Numbered from the stretch's first letter, positions 45,628-59,600 are shown. The stretch: 64,000 nucleotides of DNA from Vicia villosa (GCF_029867415.1 NC_081183.1:30777806-30841805), one strand, 5' to 3'. Numbers and translations are program-made. The notes: generated by a model from the sequence alone, not told the origin.

Positions 45628-47503
45628 TGTAACACCCTTCTAATACCCCGCATAATAATAGAAAATAATCAGAGTTAACATGAAAAAGGGCATTACAACT
45701 TCCAAATAATTCAAACAATAATACTCATGTCATGCCATAAAGGAGAACGTCAACCAAATTTATTCAGATTCATCATGTTAACACAGCGGAATTATCTTTA
45801 ACATCTGAATAACAAACAGCCAAGTCACAGACTTAAAGCATCAACATACAAATCCATCCAAAATAAAAAGTTCAACAAATAATTCTAAACGACGCCCCCA
45901 GTGTTACACGACCAGAGCATGACACGGACCCAACTGACTCTAACGAACTACTTGACGAGCTAATCCTCACCAAGTACGAGAGCTACTCCTCAATCTGAAA
46001 AATAACAACAGTAAGGGTGAGTCTCATTCACATTTAACTAATGTTATAAGATATAAATAACAAAATATCATCTCACATGCCATACACCCAATCACAGTTA
46101 TGATCAGATTCAATCCATACAATCAGTAAACCAACAATCAACAGCACATATTATAACATTGGACAACCTTCCATTCATGTTATAATATCACAAACAACCT
46201 AATGCAATGCAACTACATGCATGTGGTACCAAAATCTGGGATATAACCCAACTCACCGATCCACCATCATCAAGGATACGGTAACACCCACTCACTAATT
46301 CCTCACAATGGGAATTAGCTACCACTGATCCACCATCGTCAAGGACCAGCCACATAATGATTATGAATGCATGCATCAACCATAACATGCTCATCACCCA
46401 CATACATCAATTAATGTCATAATCATCAATAAGACACATATTTTATACCAACAATACATGTACAATAAACACCAGTTACAACCACAACATCATACAGGTA
46501 AACATTCATTAGTGTACCTACAAGCATATCCTACCACAAACAATTAAGCTCGGTGTTTTAAAAATAGTTCGAGCCATAACTCAAAACACCATTTGATTAT
46601 ATAAATTATCTGATTAGCTTCACTGTACTCGAAACGGCACCAAAATCCGGTTTACGGTTTAAAAGTTACACCTCTTTAAAACTTTTCAAAATGGACAGTC
46701 GCAACAACTAACAGCACGCGGCGCCACACACGGTTCGCGGCGCGGAACGAATAGGAACTACGCCTTCGCGGCGCAAACAAAGGTTCGCGGCGCGGAACGA
46801 ATAAAAACTACGCCCTCGCGGCGCGGTCATATGCTCGCGGCGCGTACTGAGCGCAACAAAGCTTCCTGGCCTTTTGCCAAGCTGTTCGCGGCGCCAACTC
46901 CTGGACGCGGCGCGAACTGGCGAATCCCAGCGCTCCGAATAGCAGAAAACAGCCTGCGATTTCGTCCCTCTTTCACCGAATCACTACCAAACCAATCTCA
47001 CTCCAACCAGATTTCGCATACAGTGAAATAACACATTTTATCACACATATATAATACATTCAACCATCCAATTATCACCAATACATGATCAATATAATCA
47101 TTATGCATCAATCATCCCAAAACCTAACATTTCTACAACCTAAGCACAACCCAATTGGTACGGATAACACGATCAATTCTATCATATTATCTATAACCCC
47201 ATAATAGAAGATAAACGAAAGAGTCCCCCCTTACCTGAAGGTTGATTCTTCGTTCTTCCTCGGTCGCACTTCTTCGTTCCTCTTCTCTTTTCACGTTCAA
47301 ACTTCTTTTCCCAATACTGTAACCTTCTCTATTCCACCACTCCTTCTATTTTATTAAGAATAAAATAAAATTATTTTAATTAGTAATAGGGCCTACCAAT
47401 GCACCCCCTCCCTTACTAACCACAACTCAAGCCCAATTGCTTAATTCCTCATAATTCAATTAATTTAATTAAATTAAATTATGAAAATAAATGGAGTGTT
47501 ACA
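45628..47503 (-). repeat. Chromovirus C 3' LTR
   Basis: 1876 bp, clearly homologous to the A LTR but diverged at many sites. GC-rich island at 46717-46913. Confidence 0.95.
46717..46913. repeat. CGCGGCGC island in chromovirus C 3' LTR
   Basis: Eight copies in 197 bp, in the same arrangement and total length as in A. The sister copy is at 53136-53332. The words are conserved while flanking bases differ between A and C. Confidence 0.95.
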
Positions 47504-47539
47504 ACTCTCCCCCACTAAATAGTTTTCGTCCTCGAAAAC
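47504..47539 (-). other. Chromovirus C polypurine tract and pre-PPT hairpin
   Basis: The PPT is at 47504-47516. The perfect 18-nt inverted repeat is at 47522-47539, unchanged from A and B. Confidence 0.87.
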
Positions 47540-47544
47540 ATACC

Positions 47545-50500
47545 TTAGGCAAATAACTCTGGATAGGAATCCTTCATCTGACTCTCCAATTCCCAAGTCA
47601 CATTCCCACCTGCTGGTCCTCCCCAAGCTACTTTGACCAGTGCTATCTCCTTGCCACGCAATTGTTTCAGCCTTCGGTCTTCAATCCTCATAGGCAAAGT
47701 TTCAACTGTCAGATTGTCCTTTACCTGTACATCATCGACTTGGATCACATGAGATGGATCAGCAATGTATTTCCTCAACTGTGATACGTGGAATACATCA
47801 TGCAGATTCGCAAGCGTCGGTGGCAACGCAATACGATACGCCACTTCTCCCACCCTCTCCGTAATCTGGAACGGGCCAATGAATCGCGGAGTCAACTTCC
47901 TTGATTTCAGTGCTCTACCAACACCAGTTGTGGGGGTCACCCTCAAGAACACATGATCTCCTGCTTGAAATTCAAGTGTCCTCCTTCTTTTATCATGATA
48001 ACTCTTCTGACGACTCTGAGAAGTCTTCATCTTCTCCTGAATCATCTTGATCCTCTCTGTTGTCTCCTGAACAATTTCCGGTCCAATCACGGCACTTTCT
48101 CCAGATTCATACCAACATAAAGGCGTTCTACACCTCCGACCATACAAAGCTTCAAACGGAGCCATACCAATACTCGAGTGAAAACTATTATTGTAAGTAA
48201 ATTCGATCAAGGGTAGATAACTATCCCAAGCACCGCCTTTTTCCAACACACAAGCACGCAACAAATCTTCTAGTGATTGAATAGTTCTTTCCGTCTGTCC
48301 ATCCGTCTGCGGATGATAAGCAGAACTCAATCTCAGCTTAGTACCCAAAGCCCTCTGCAAACCTTCCCAGAATCTGGATGTAAACCTTGGATCTCTATCC
48401 GACACGATACTCGAAGGAATACCATGTAAACTCACTATCCTGTCAATATACAATTGAGCCAGCTTCTCCATTGGGTAATCCATTCTCATTGGTATAAAGT
48501 GAGCAGACTTTGTCAACCTGTCTACAATAACCCAAATAGCTTCACAATTCTTCACCGTCCTCGGTAAACCTGAAACAAAATCCATAGATATACTATCCCA
48601 CTTCCATTCTGGAATAAATAACGGTTGCATAGTTCCATACGGTTTCTGATGCTCAATCTTTGACTTCTGGCAAGTCAGACAAGCATAGACAAATTCAGCT
48701 ATTTCCTTTTTCATTCCAGGCCACCAAAACAGCTTCTTTAAGTCATGATACATCTTGGTAGCACCAGGATGAATACTCAATCCGCTACGATGTCCTTCTT
48801 CAAGAATACTCTTCCTCAATTCGGCAACATCAGGAACACAAACACGGTTACCAAACCTCATTATACCATTCTCGTCGATTCTGAATTCACCTCCTTTATC
48901 TTGATTAATCAGAGCTAACTTATCAACCAACTCTACATCAGTCTTCTGACCTTCTCGAATTTCCCCCAGAATACTACTAGTCAGCTTCAGCATACCCAAT
49001 TTAACACTGGTAGGAGTGTCTTCACATACTAAACTCAAATCTCGGAATTGCTCAATTAAATCCAATTCTTTCACCATAAGCATAGACATATGCAAGGACT
49101 TCCTACTCAATGCATCGGCAACAACATTTGCTTTACCCGGATGATAATTCAGTTCAAAATCATAATCCTTGAGAAATTCTAACCATCTTCTTTGTCTCAT
49201 ATTCAACTCTTTTTGGTCAAAGAGGTACTCCAAACTCTTGTGATCACTGAATACTTCAAACCTTGAACCATATAGGTAATGCCTCCACAACTTCAACACA
49301 AATACCACTGCTGCCAACTCTAAGTCATGAGTCGGATAGTTTCTCTCATGCACCTTGAGTTGTCTCGACGCATAAGCGACTACCTGTTGATTCTGCATCA
49401 GTACACCTCTTAATCCTGACAACGAAGCATCACAATACACAACAAAAGATTCCGCCGGATTCGGCAAAATCAAGATCGGTGCACTAGTCAACCTCTTCTT
49501 CAACTCTTGGAATCCTTCTTCACATTTCGAATCCCAAACAAACGCTTGACCCTTCCTAGTCAACTTAGTTAACGGTAATGCTAACTTTGAAAAACCTTCA
49601 ATGAATTTTCTATAGTAACCCGCCAGACCAAGGAAACTACGGATTTCGGAAACTGACCTCGGAGCTTCCCACTGAGACACTGCTTCTACTTTCGTTGGGT
49701 CAACGGCAATACCATCCCTAGAAATTACATGCCCAAGAAAGCTCACTTCGTTTAACCAGAACTCACACTTTGACAGTTTTGCATAAAGTCTCTTTTCCTT
49801 CAATAGTTCCAATACCACTCTAAGATGATCCGCATGCTCTTCTTCATTCTTAGAATATATTAAAATATCATCAATAAATACTACTACGAACTGATCCAGA
49901 AAAGGATGGAAGATCCTATTCATATACTCCATGAAAACCCCCGGCGCATTAGTTACTCCAAATGGCATCACTGTATATTCGTAATGACCATACCTCGTTC
50001 TAAATGCTGTTTTCTGAATATCGTCCGTCTTCACCCGAATCTGATGATATCCCGACCTTAAGTCAATTTTGCTGAACACACATGCTCCAACTAGTTGATC
50101 CATCAAGTCATCAATCCTCGGCAAGGGATACCGATTCTTGATAGTAACCTTGTTGAGTTGTCTGTAATCCACACACAACCTCATTGAACCTTCTTTCTTC
50201 TTCACTAGTAACACCGGTGCACCCCACGGTGAGACACTAGGACGAATAAATTTCTTCTCAAGTAAATCTTCCAATTGACTCTTCAACTCATTCAATTCCG
50301 ATGCCGACATACGATAAGGTGCCATCGACACAGGGTTAGTTCCAGGAATTAGTTCAATAGCAAATTCTACCTCCCTCTCTGGCGGCAATTCTCTTACATC
50401 TTCTGGAAAGACTTCTGGAAATTCACATACTACCGGTAAGTCGCTACTCACCGCTTTCTTTTTCACTTCCATGGATGCAATCAACATGAACACGACAGCC

Positions 50501-51912
50501 CCGTCCTTCATTGCTTCATCCACTTGTCTAGCCGTCATCGCTAAATCCTCAACACTGACATCTTCAGGAAAAATAACCGTCTTCGTGAAACAGTTGATAT
50601 GAACCCGATTAAATTGCAACCAATTCATACCCAAGATAACATCAAGTTGTTCCAACGGAAGGCACACTAAGTCCATTCCGAATTCTCTACCAAAAATATC
50701 AATTGGACAGTTCAAACAAGCGAACGAAGTAGTCACTGAACCCGACGCAGGAGTGTCAATGACCATACTTCCATTAATCTCAGATATTTCCAAATTCAGT
50801 CGTTTAGCACAATCCAATGAAATAAACGAGTGAGTTGCCCCAGTATCTATTATTGCAATTAAAGGAGTGCCATGGATAAAACACGTACCTTTAATCAACC
50901 GATCCTCTGGAGTAGTCTCTGAACCAGATAAGGCGAACACCTTACCACCAGCTTGATTCTTCCTCGGCTTAGGACACTTAGGACTGATATGACCTTCTTC
51001 CCCGCAGTTGAAACAAGTTACAGTGTTCCCTTTGCACTCAATAGCAATGTGACCTGCCTTTCCACATCTATAGCACTTCTTTTCCTCACTTTTGCATTCG
51101 TGAATGCGATGTCCAGGTTCTCCACACTTGAAGCACTTAATAGGGGCACTACAGTCTCCCCCACTAGGCATCTTCCAGCCTCCAGCTTTCTGGTTACCCT
51201 TACTATAAGGCTTACCACGATCCATATGCTTTTTCCCTTTCCTGTCGACTAACTCGCGAGAGTGCGACGACTTCAGTTTAATATTGTCCTCTTCAAAGAT
51301 TCGGCTGCAGTCAACCAAATCGACAAACCTGCGAATCCTCTGGTATCTGATACCCTGTTTAATCTCATCGCGGAGACCATTCTCAAACTTAACACACTTC
51401 GAGAATTCACTAGCCTCATCATTATTGTAGTGGACATAATACTTTGCTAGCTCCACAAACTTGGACGCATACTCTGGCACAGTCATGTTACCTTGTGTCA
51501 GCTCCAAAATTTCAATCTCTTTCCTGCCTCTAACATCCTCAGGAAAGTACCTCCGCAAGAATTCTCTCTTGAACACAGCCCAAGTGATTGCAACACCTGC
51601 AGCTTGCAGTTCGTCCCTACTAGCCATCCACCAATCATCAGCTTCTTCAGACAGCATGTGAGTCCCATATCTCACCTTCAGATTTTCGTCACAATCAATC
51701 ACCCGGAAGATCCTTTCAATCTCTTTCAGCCACTTCTGGGCGCCTTCGGGATCGTGAGTGCCTTTGAACAACGGAGGGTTGTTCCTCTGAAAACTATTCA
51801 GCTGCCTGTCAGCACCAATTCCAGCTCCATTGGCATTCCCTCCCAGCACACCAGCAATCATGCCCAGAGCCTCAGCGATAGCATCATCGTTTCTTCCCCC
51901 TCTTCCAGCCAT
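47545..51912 (-). CDS. Chromovirus C gag-pol polyprotein, intact
   Basis: 1455 aa from the ATG at 51912 (MAGRGG), the same length and domain order as chromovirus A with only a few percent of residues changed. It has gag, three CCHC knuckles, protease (IIDTGATHS), RT (FIDD), RNase H, integrase with a 35-residue D-E spacing, and a chromodomain-like C terminus. One difference in a conserved motif is SGLRG in RNase H, where A has SGLGG; its effect is unknown. Equal length and conserved frame in two diverged copies suggest recent selection for function. Confidence 0.95.
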   Translation of the reverse strand: MAGRGGRNDDAIAEALGMIAGVLGGNANGAGIGADRQLNSFQRNNPPLFKGTHDPEGAQKWLKEIERIFRVIDCDENLKVRYGTHMLSEEADDWWMASRDELQAAGVAITWAVFKREFLRRYFPEDVRGRKEIEILELTQGNMTVPEYASKFVELAKYYVHYNNDEASEFSKCVKFENGLRDEIKQGIRYQRIRRFVDLVDCSRIFEEDNIKLKSSHSRELVDRKGKKHMDRGKPYSKGNQKAGGWKMPSGGDCSAPIKCFKCGEPGHRIHECKSEEKKCYRCGKAGHIAIECKGNTVTCFNCGEEGHISPKCPKPRKNQAGGKVFALSGSETTPEDRLIKGTCFIHGTPLIAIIDTGATHSFISLDCAKRLNLEISEINGSMVIDTPASGSVTTSFACLNCPIDIFGREFGMDLVCLPLEQLDVILGMNWLQFNRVHINCFTKTVIFPEDVSVEDLAMTARQVDEAMKDGAVVFMLIASMEVKKKAVSSDLPVVCEFPEVFPEDVRELPPEREVEFAIELIPGTNPVSMAPYRMSASELNELKSQLEDLLEKKFIRPSVSPWGAPVLLVKKKEGSMRLCVDYRQLNKVTIKNRYPLPRIDDLMDQLVGACVFSKIDLRSGYHQIRVKTDDIQKTAFRTRYGHYEYTVMPFGVTNAPGVFMEYMNRIFHPFLDQFVVVFIDDILIYSKNEEEHADHLRVVLELLKEKRLYAKLSKCEFWLNEVSFLGHVISRDGIAVDPTKVEAVSQWEAPRSVSEIRSFLGLAGYYRKFIEGFSKLALPLTKLTRKGQAFVWDSKCEEGFQELKKRLTSAPILILPNPAESFVVYCDASLSGLRGVLMQNQQVVAYASRQLKVHERNYPTHDLELAAVVFVLKLWRHYLYGSRFEVFSDHKSLEYLFDQKELNMRQRRWLEFLKDYDFELNYHPGKANVVADALSRKSLHMSMLMVKELDLIEQFRDLSLVCEDTPTSVKLGMLKLTSSILGEIREGQKTDVELVDKLALINQDKGGEFRIDENGIMRFGNRVCVPDVAELRKSILEEGHRSGLSIHPGATKMYHDLKKLFWWPGMKKEIAEFVYACLTCQKSKIEHQKPYGTMQPLFIPEWKWDSISMDFVSGLPRTVKNCEAIWVIVDRLTKSAHFIPMRMDYPMEKLAQLYIDRIVSLHGIPSSIVSDRDPRFTSRFWEGLQRALGTKLRLSSAYHPQTDGQTERTIQSLEDLLRACVLEKGGAWDSYLPLIEFTYNNSFHSSIGMAPFEALYGRRCRTPLCWYESGESAVIGPEIVQETTERIKMIQEKMKTSQSRQKSYHDKRRRTLEFQAGDHVFLRVTPTTGVGRALKSRKLTPRFIGPFQITERVGEVAYRIALPPTLANLHDVFHVSQLRKYIADPSHVIQVDDVQVKDNLTVETLPMRIEDRRLKQLRGKEIALVKVAWGGPAGGNVTWELESQMKDSYPELFA

Positions 51913-52031
51913 TGTTCTGCTAAATATCAAACAATATCTATTAGAACAAGAAGTATCGACAGTGTCAACCTTACACTAATCGCATACGAGGGATTAACCG
52001 ACACTAAGACTCTGACTCAACGACCGACAAT

Positions 52032-52043
52032 GCTCTGATACCA
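52032..52043 (-). other. Chromovirus C primer binding site (tRNA-iMet type)
   Basis: Minus strand TGGTATCAGAGC, four bases inside the 5' LTR end, as in A. Confidence 0.9.
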
Positions 52044-52047
52044 CTAT

Positions 52048-53922
52048 TGTAACACCCTTCTAATACCCCGCATAATAATAGAAAATAATCAGAGTTAACA
52101 TGAAAAGGGCATTACAACTTCCAAATAATTCAAACAATAATACTCATGTCATGCCATAAAGGAGAACGTCAACCAAATTTATTCAGATTCATCATGTTAA
52201 CACAGCGGAATTATCTTTAACATCTGAATAACAAACAGCCAAGTCACAGACTTAAAGAATCAACATACAAATCCATCCAAAATAAAAAGTTCAACAAATA
52301 ATTCTAAACGACGCCCCCAGTGTTACACGACCAGAGCATGACACGGACCCAACTGAATCTAACGAACTACTTGACGAGCTAATCCTCACCAAGTACGAGA
52401 GCTACTCCTCAATCTGAAAAATAACAACAGTAAGGGTGAGTCTCATTCACATTTAACTAATGTTATAAGATATAAATAACAAAATATCATCTCACATGCC
52501 ATACACCCAATCACAGTTATGATCAGATTCAAACCATACAATCAGTAAACCAACAATCAACAGCACATATTATAACATTGGACAACCTTCCATTCATGTT
52601 ATAATATCACAAACAACCTAATGCAATGCAACTACATGCATGTGGTACCAAAATCTGGGATATAACCCAACTGACCGATCCACCATCATCAAGGATACGG
52701 TAACACCCACTCACTAATTCCTCACAATGGGAATTAGCTACCACTGATCCACCATCGTCAAGGACCAGCCACATAATGATTATGAATGCATGCATCAACC
52801 ATAACATGCTCATCACCCACATACATCAATTAATGTCATAATCATCAATAAGACACATATTTTATACCAACAATACATGTACAATAAACACCAGTTACAA
52901 CCACAACATCATACAGGTAAACATTCATTAGTGTACCTACAAGCATATCCTACCACAAACAATTAAGCTCGGTGTTTTAAAAATAGTTCGAGCCATAACT
53001 CAAAACACCATTTGATTATATAAATTATCTGATTAGCTTCACTGTACTCGAAACGGCACCAAAATCCGGTTTACGGTTTAAAAGTTACACCTCTTTAAAA
53101 CTTTTCAAAATGGACAGTCGCAACAACTAACAGCACGCGGCGCCACACACGGTTCGCGGCGCGGAACGAATAGGAACTACGCCTTCGCGGCGCAAACAAA
53201 GGTTCGCGGCGCGGAACGAATAAAAACTACGCCCTCGCGGCGCGGTCATATGCTCGCGGCGCGTACTGAGCGCAACAAAGCTTCCTGGCCTTTTGCCAAG
53301 CTGTTCGCGGCGCCAACTCCTGGACGCGGCGCGAACTGGCGAATCCCAGCGCTCCGAATAGCAGAAAACAGCCTGCGATTTCGTCCCTCTTTCACCGAAT
53401 CACTACCAAACCAATCTCACTCCAACCAGATTTCGCATACAGTGAAATAACACATTTTATCACACATATATAATACATTCAACCATCCAATTATCACCAA
53501 TACATGATCAATATAATCATTATGCATCAATCATCCCAAAACCTAACATTTCTACAACCTAAGCACAACCCAATTGGTACGGATAACACGATCAATTCTA
53601 TCATATTATCTATAACCCCATAATAGAAGATAAACGGAAGAGTCCCCCCTTACCTGAAGGTTGATTCTTCGTTCTTCCTCGGTCGCACTTCTTCGTTCCT
53701 CTTCTCTTTTCACGTTCAAACTTCTTTTCCCAATACTGTAACCTTCTCTATTCCACCACTCCTTCTATTTTATTAAGAATAAAATAAAATTATTTTAATT
53801 AGTAATAGGGCCTACCAATGCACCCCCTCCCTTACTAACCACAACTCAAGCCCAATTGCTTAATTCCTCATAATTCAATTAATTTAATTAAATTAAATTA
53901 TGAAAATAAATGGAGTGTTACA
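52048..53922 (-). repeat. Chromovirus C 5' LTR
   Basis: 1875 bp, followed by the GGAAC target copy and resumed Ogre gag. The island is at 53136-53332. Confidence 0.95.
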
Positions 53923-54404
53923 GGAACTTTGAATTTTGGAGGGATAACAATATTCGAGATGAGCCCTAGATCATTGAAATCTAAGCCAGGTATTTTTTGT
54001 ATCTCCATAGCTTTCATACGGTCTTCCAGCTGTTGGTATTTTTCATTATCCGGTTCGTCCCCAGAATGATCATCTTCTTCATTTGAAGAGAGAGAGGGTT
54101 TAGCAGAACCCTGGTTGCTTTGATTGTCTTCTTGTTCATCATCACCGACTGTTTCAGGGATCGGTGGCTTTTTGAACTTTTTGACTGGGATTTTGATCTT
54201 CCTTTTCAGGTGACTCACGCCTACAGATCCTTTGGGCTTCTTTTTCTTCTTGATTATCAGGGCTTTCAGTTCTTGTTGCCCCTTTGCCACTTCCAGAATT
54301 GCCACTTGAACTTGGGCATTCTGTGCTTCGAGATTCTTGATGCTCATTTCAGATTCCATCTCTTCTGACTGAAATAAACAGCGAGAAGATGAGAAATCCG
54401 TCAT
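53923..54404 (-). pseudogene. Ogre gag N-terminal fragment
   Basis: Opens at the ATG 54404 (MTDFSSSRCLF). It has a coiled-coil-like heptad stretch (MSIKNLEAQNAQVQVAILEVAKG is its core, residues ~20-45), a lysine-rich basic patch (IIKKKKKPKG), an acidic/serine-rich segment, then a hydrophobic end (GLDFNDLGLISNIVIPPKF) that meets element C at 53922. The reading continues in 44855-45627 on the far side of C. Confidence 0.82.
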
Positions 54405-54821
54405 GTGAACCTGCTATGCAATGTGTATGACTAGATGCCATGTGTATGCAATGTATGAAATGTATGTGCAATGTATATGAATGCAATGTATGAAATGTAT
54501 ATGCAGTGAAATGTGTGTGCAATGTTTCAAGGATCTTAGAGTTTAGATTTGTTAAAGAAGAAACAAACGTTAGTTAATCAATTTATTTCTCTTTTTTTTT
54601 TGCTTCTTTTTTCTTTGCCTCATTTGGGCTTACAAGACAGAAATAAAATAGATGATCCTTCAGGTCTCCCGTGGACGCTTTCTCTTTGCCCCCAGGAATG
54701 TGTTGATTTGCTGTTCTTCTTGAAGCTGTCCGGTGAGCTCCAATATCCTTCTTTCATAGTCTTGACAGTATGATTTGAAGGTGTCTCTTTCCTCTTTGAG
54801 TTGAACCCAAGATTTTTGCAA
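54405..54821 (-). other. Ogre ORF1-gag intergenic region
   Basis: No ORF. It contains an irregular ATGTATG/GCAATG simple repeat at ~54415-54525. Confidence 0.6.
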
Positions 54822-56003
54822 CTATTCTAGGTCAGTTGGCATATCCGGGTGTAGAATAACTTGAGGTTCATATCCTTCGACCTCTGGTTCAATAGTCACA
54901 GGTAGAACAGCAGGATATGGCATAAGGAGTTTCTGAGCATGAGTGCGGACCCATCTGAGGTAGGGTTCCATAGGAATAGAATTCCATTGCCCCAGAGTTT
55001 TGCTTTCTATTCTATAGACACTGCCCCATGCATGTATGAACCTTCGTCGGTGTCTATGAGAATCATTCTCGTAATCAAACACAATGCCATGGATAATCAT
55101 GTCATGAGGACCGTTGCTCCTTGCATATCCGAATTGGCGTAGAGCTAAAGAGGGATTGTAAGTGATGCCTCCTTTGATGCCAAGGAGTGGCACATTAGGG
55201 TACTCTCCACAATGATCAATGATAGTAATGTCTCTTTGAAAGAAGTTGTTCCACCGGATATCTGAATGAGACAAAGACATAATCCTGCGAGACCATTGCA
55301 TTCTTTGTTCATTTCTCAACACTGATCGGGGAAGATGAAATGTAAACCACCTAGCCAGTAGTGGTATACAGCACATGAGAGTTCCTCGTTTCTTCATGGT
55401 ACGAGTGTGTAGAGAATGTAGAATGTCTCCCAGCAATGTTGGTACCGGGTTACGGATTAGGAAAAGGTTGATGATGTGTACACTTATGAACTGGTCGGGA
55501 TTTGGGAATAAAACCAACCCATAGATCAAAAGGGCCACAACCTCCTCAAAAGCTGGATAACTTTTGTTTTCTAGCAGTAGTCGAGCCTTTTCCAATAAGA
55601 ACTTGGCAAGTAAACCCTTAACTCCACTCTTTGTTTCCCAATTGGACTCGATTTCTGATTTCCGCAGATGTAAAGCAGCAGCAATGACTTCAGGTTTTGG
55701 AATCCTTTCTAAACCAGTGAAAGGTAATTGATTTCGAACAGGCAATCCCATTAGTTCAGAGAATTCTTCCAAAGTGGGTACCAACTGGTAATCAGGAAAG
55801 GTAAAGCAATGATGTTCAGGGTCAAAGAACTGGAACAGGACCCGTATCATGTCTTCTTCAAATTTTGAGGTAACCAAATGGAGTAGGTGACCATGCCTTT
55901 CGGTGAATTGAACATTCCTGGGGAATTCTGACACTAAGTCTTTTAGTTCAGATGGTACCGTTGAGATGTTGATTCGGATGTAATCTTTGGTGGCGGGAGC
56001 CAT
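54822..56003 (-). CDS. Ogre ORF1 protein, apparently intact
   Basis: 393 aa from the ATG at 56003 (MAPATKDYIRINIS); the frame stays open upstream for 33 codons, but that stretch is hydrophobic, ends in a pyrimidine-rich TTTTGCAG and looks untranslated. The product resembles the plant mobile domain seen in Ogre ORF1 and related transposon proteins: HLLHLVTSKFEEDMIRVLFQ, then FFDPEHHCFTFPDYQLVPTL and EEFSELMGLP, with a long helical C-terminal half. An extra ORF ahead of gag on the same strand is a defining trait of Ogre. Its molecular role is unknown. The open frame suggests it was functional at insertion. Confidence 0.85.
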   Translation of the reverse strand: MAPATKDYIRINISTVPSELKDLVSEFPRNVQFTERHGHLLHLVTSKFEEDMIRVLFQFFDPEHHCFTFPDYQLVPTLEEFSELMGLPVRNQLPFTGLERIPKPEVIAAALHLRKSEIESNWETKSGVKGLLAKFLLEKARLLLENKSYPAFEEVVALLIYGLVLFPNPDQFISVHIINLFLIRNPVPTLLGDILHSLHTRTMKKRGTLMCCIPLLARWFTFHLPRSVLRNEQRMQWSRRIMSLSHSDIRWNNFFQRDITIIDHCGEYPNVPLLGIKGGITYNPSLALRQFGYARSNGPHDMIIHGIVFDYENDSHRHRRRFIHAWGSVYRIESKTLGQWNSIPMEPYLRWVRTHAQKLLMPYPAVLPVTIEPEVEGYEPQVILHPDMPTDLE

Positions 56004-56658
56004 TACCTGCAAAAACAAAGGTAAACTCTTTGATCCTTGAAGTGTTTGGTGCAAAAATGATATGCTTATGATGCAAACATGTGGCACACAAAGACAAATC
56101 AAACAATAGCCTTAGGTTTAAAGGCTTGCATGGAGCTGATAGGTGATACCCTCCCCACTGAAGTTGAGTTGGTTAAAACCTGTCCTAGAATAGCATTCGG
56201 GTTCTATGATCCTTGGAAGTAACATCTCAACGCGGCGCTCGAGCGGCCGATCAAAATATTCCTCGAGGATAACTAACTTCGATCAATTTCAAAGCTAGCC
56301 ACTTAATAGGCCACAAGTCAAGTTCAACTAAAAAGGTTCTAAGACAAATTAGTGTTTAATGACATTTCGGAAGCCTAATATACTCCTTGATCGTTTTCAA
56401 GGGACATCAGTATAAACCAAAGTATCGCACTAATGATGACTACCAGATCAACCGTATCGGTACATGCCGTACAGTTTCCTTGGTCTATTGTCATATACTT
56501 AAGGTATATCGAGATTCGGGTTAGAATCTTTCACACAAGCAAAATACCCAAACAAACCTTTGAAAAATAGAGCAATCAAGTCAAACAATTGAAAACATCG
56601 AAGTGATCTATTCTCTTAAGGTAACCCCTTTTGAAAACATTTTGTTTTTGAAAGTAAA
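56004..56658 (-). other. Ogre 5' untranslated region
   Basis: No ORF of note between the primer site and ORF1. It contains a short GC-rich patch (GCGGCGCTCGAGCGGCC near 56231). A splice-acceptor-like TTTTGCAG precedes the ORF1 ATG by a few bases, so a 5' leader intron is possible. Confidence 0.5.
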
Positions 56659-56676
56659 TCCCCAGCAGAGTCGCCA
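56659..56676 (-). other. Ogre primer binding site (tRNA-Arg type)
   Basis: Minus strand TGGCGACTCTGCTGGGGA, four bases inside the 5' LTR end. This 18-nt match to the tRNA-Arg 3' end is typical of Ogre. Confidence 0.92.
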
Positions 56677-56680
56677 GTTC

Positions 56681-59600
56681 TGTGGACCTCCGATTTTTTT
56701 AATTCCGGGCCATACCTCTGTTCTATAGAGATACGTGAACTGACTCTTTTTATCGCTTAATGCTTTCGCATTTTTGAAAATTCACAGAGTCGCCACCGAC
56801 CTTTTATTTTATCCAATTAAGGAAAGGTTTATAAAAGAAACAGAAAAAAGACCTTTAAGAAATTCTGGGTAAGGGGGTAGGTTATACAAAGGGAAGGTGT
56901 TAGCACCCTTTGTATCCATGGTTATCCATGGGCTCTTAAGTTTGCTTAGCTCACTTGTTTTTCGATCACTTTTCAATTGCTCTGAAATTGCTCATATGTA
57001 GTTTCAAATACCTTTGTAAATTGAATTTTGTAATGATCCGTGTGTGGATGTATACAAAATGCTTGTTTATCTTTCGAAAGATGTTTTGGAAAGAACGTTA
57101 ACTTTGTAATAATCCGTGTTTGGATGTATACAAAGTATTGTCTTTTTTGAAAGTTTTGTTTTGAAAAACAACAGTGTATGAGAATTTTGTTTGTTTTGAT
57201 TTGAGCAAGCAAACTAGGAGGTCTACCCTGAGTTATAAGGTCTTTATCCTATTTCCTTTAAAAATCTATCCTTTCACCGGATACAAACGCAAGGTTCGAT
57301 TTTGTACTCAAAACAATGGAATTTTGACTTTGATTTTGAAAAGAATGAGAAAGGGATTACCTGAAGAGGTGCAAGTGTGATTGTGATTGTATTCAGATAT
57401 TTATCTTTGAAGTTAGTGATCTAACGGTTCAATTTTATCTTTCACATACACGCAGTTTATATTTGCTGGAAATTAAAATGCGGAAATGTAAAGTGCGGAA
57501 AGTAAATCTACGCTATTACATCGATTGTGCAGGAAATGTAAACTAGCCTATTTACATGAATTTGACATCCTATACATTTATCTAGGAATTTAAATTGCAA
57601 GAAAAATAAAAGGCATGTTTTTGGATTTTTTATGATTTATTTTAATTATAATTAATGCATAATTAATTAAATTAAAATGAAGAAAAAGATGAAAATAGAT
57701 TTAAACCTAGAAATTAAGTTTAAAATATGTACAAAATATTTGTTAATTAATTTTAAAACAAAACTAATTTTTTTGGCATTTTTGAAATTGATTTGAAATT
57801 GATTTAAGTTAATTAAAACATAATTATGCAAATAATTATACAAATAATTAAAACTTAAAGATAAAATTATTCAAAATATGTACAAAATTAGTTTATAATA
57901 TATAAACAATATTTAATATAAAGAACAATTTTTTTTTTATGATTTTTTGATTGGTTAGAATAATTAAAAAGCAAATATATAAATATATACTAATTAATTA
58001 TGCAAAATATTGAAATTTTGAAGAAAAATAAAATATTTTTATTTCAGAAAATAATATATTATTTTAGAAGTCTAAAAATATTTTTTGTGTATTTTTTGGA
58101 TTTTTAAAACTATTTTTAATTAATTTAACAAAGAAATTAAAATAAAAATAAGAAATAAAAGGATACTGATCAGATGTGGAAATTAAATGAGGGAGTATGA
58201 TGCGCATGCGTGTTCTGAGGCGTTGGATGAGCTGTTAAGCAAGATCAGATGGTCCAGACTTTGAGGCACATGGTACACGTTACACCTGCAAAACACTTGA
58301 TTAGAGATAAATTTAAAAAACACGCGCGCGCTTCTGAACCAATGGGAGGAAGACACGTCTTCGTCTTCAACCTTCAGACAAGGCCTTTAACAGCGCTTTT
58401 GTAAAAAAGCGCTATAGTAAGTGAACCCTAATTCTGCAAAATAACGAATAGGGGTAAACAAGCAAATAAATTTGGCGCGATGGTACCATTCAACTCGTCT
58501 TGTTCCACTGAATTTAACCATGTCTTTAATTTGCTTTAATTTTGGCCCTATTGAAGAACCCTAATTTTGAGCTAAGAAAACCCTAAAATGGTATATGCTA
58601 TAAACAGCCCTTAAAATCCAATTGAAGCTCCAGAAACGACCAGAGCTTCAAACCAAACATAATTATGCATCTACATCTTGTTAAATATGCGTGAGTTATG
58701 AGATATAAGTTGGTTTTAGTTTGAACAAACCGTGGCCTAGGTAGCTCGATTTATGAGGTTTGAAGACTTGGAAATGATTGGGATATGTTCAGTAATGCTT
58801 GAGGAAGGTGTTTGAATATTTATTTTGTATTGAAATGGACTGAAACTTAAAATTCGAATTCCAAGTTTCTTTGAAAATTACAAGTTGTTACAAGAGTGCT
58901 CTATGCTTATGAATGCTTCTGAATTCGTCCTCCTTTTGTTACTGAAGTATGATAGTCTATATATAAGCATTGAGTGCTTAGAATTGAAGCTAAGAAGCAT
59001 CTTAGTTGCCTTTGTTGAAAGTTTGATTTTTAAATATTAAAAACCTTTGAAAACTTGACCAAGTCTTGCTCTCCTTCAATGCACTTGCCTTGCTCTTCAA
59101 TTCTCTGCAGAAAGATGAAGATTCCTTGGGTGAGTCATGCTTGGAAGTTAAGCTACCATTTATCCATCCATTTTCCTTTTAATTTTAATCTTAAAATAAG
59201 ATAAAATCATGCCAAAAATGGATAAAAAAGGTGTGGGCTTAGCCTTGGTCGTGGGAGGCCCATAACATCATGGAAATGATGTTTGAATGCTGAAAACTTG
59301 GCCCCATTTGGAAAAAATACATTTTTAGGCAATGTTGATTTCATGTATTTTCCCAAAATTTAGCCAACTTCAACAAGGTGTAAATCCCTCAATTTTTGTC
59401 ATATGAAGGAGATATTGCACTTTTTGGAAACCTCAAAGAGTCCTCTAACCAATGTCTTTGGTCTCATGTCAAAATGATTTTTGATGCTCCTTGTGTGTCC
59501 TTTTGAAAAAAGTGTCTTTTTGTTGACTTTGAAAATGACCTGTAATGTCTTTGATCATATTTTTCAAATGGTGAATCCAATGACCATGGGATCAATGGCA

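Larger units (their letters stand above)
45628..53922 (-). mobile_element. Tekay/Del-like chromovirus C, complete
   Basis: LTRs 45628-47503 (1876 bp) and 52048-53922 (1875 bp), with target duplication GGAAC at 45623-45627 and 53923-53927. About five substitutions and one 1-bp indel separate the LTRs (~0.3%). The gag-pol is intact and closely related to A. It is inserted in the N-terminal half of Ogre gag in the same orientation as Ogre. Confidence 0.95.

Noticed and set aside
56659..56676. A tRNA-Arg gene
   Set aside because: Only an 18-nt primer-site match exists, without a cloverleaf.
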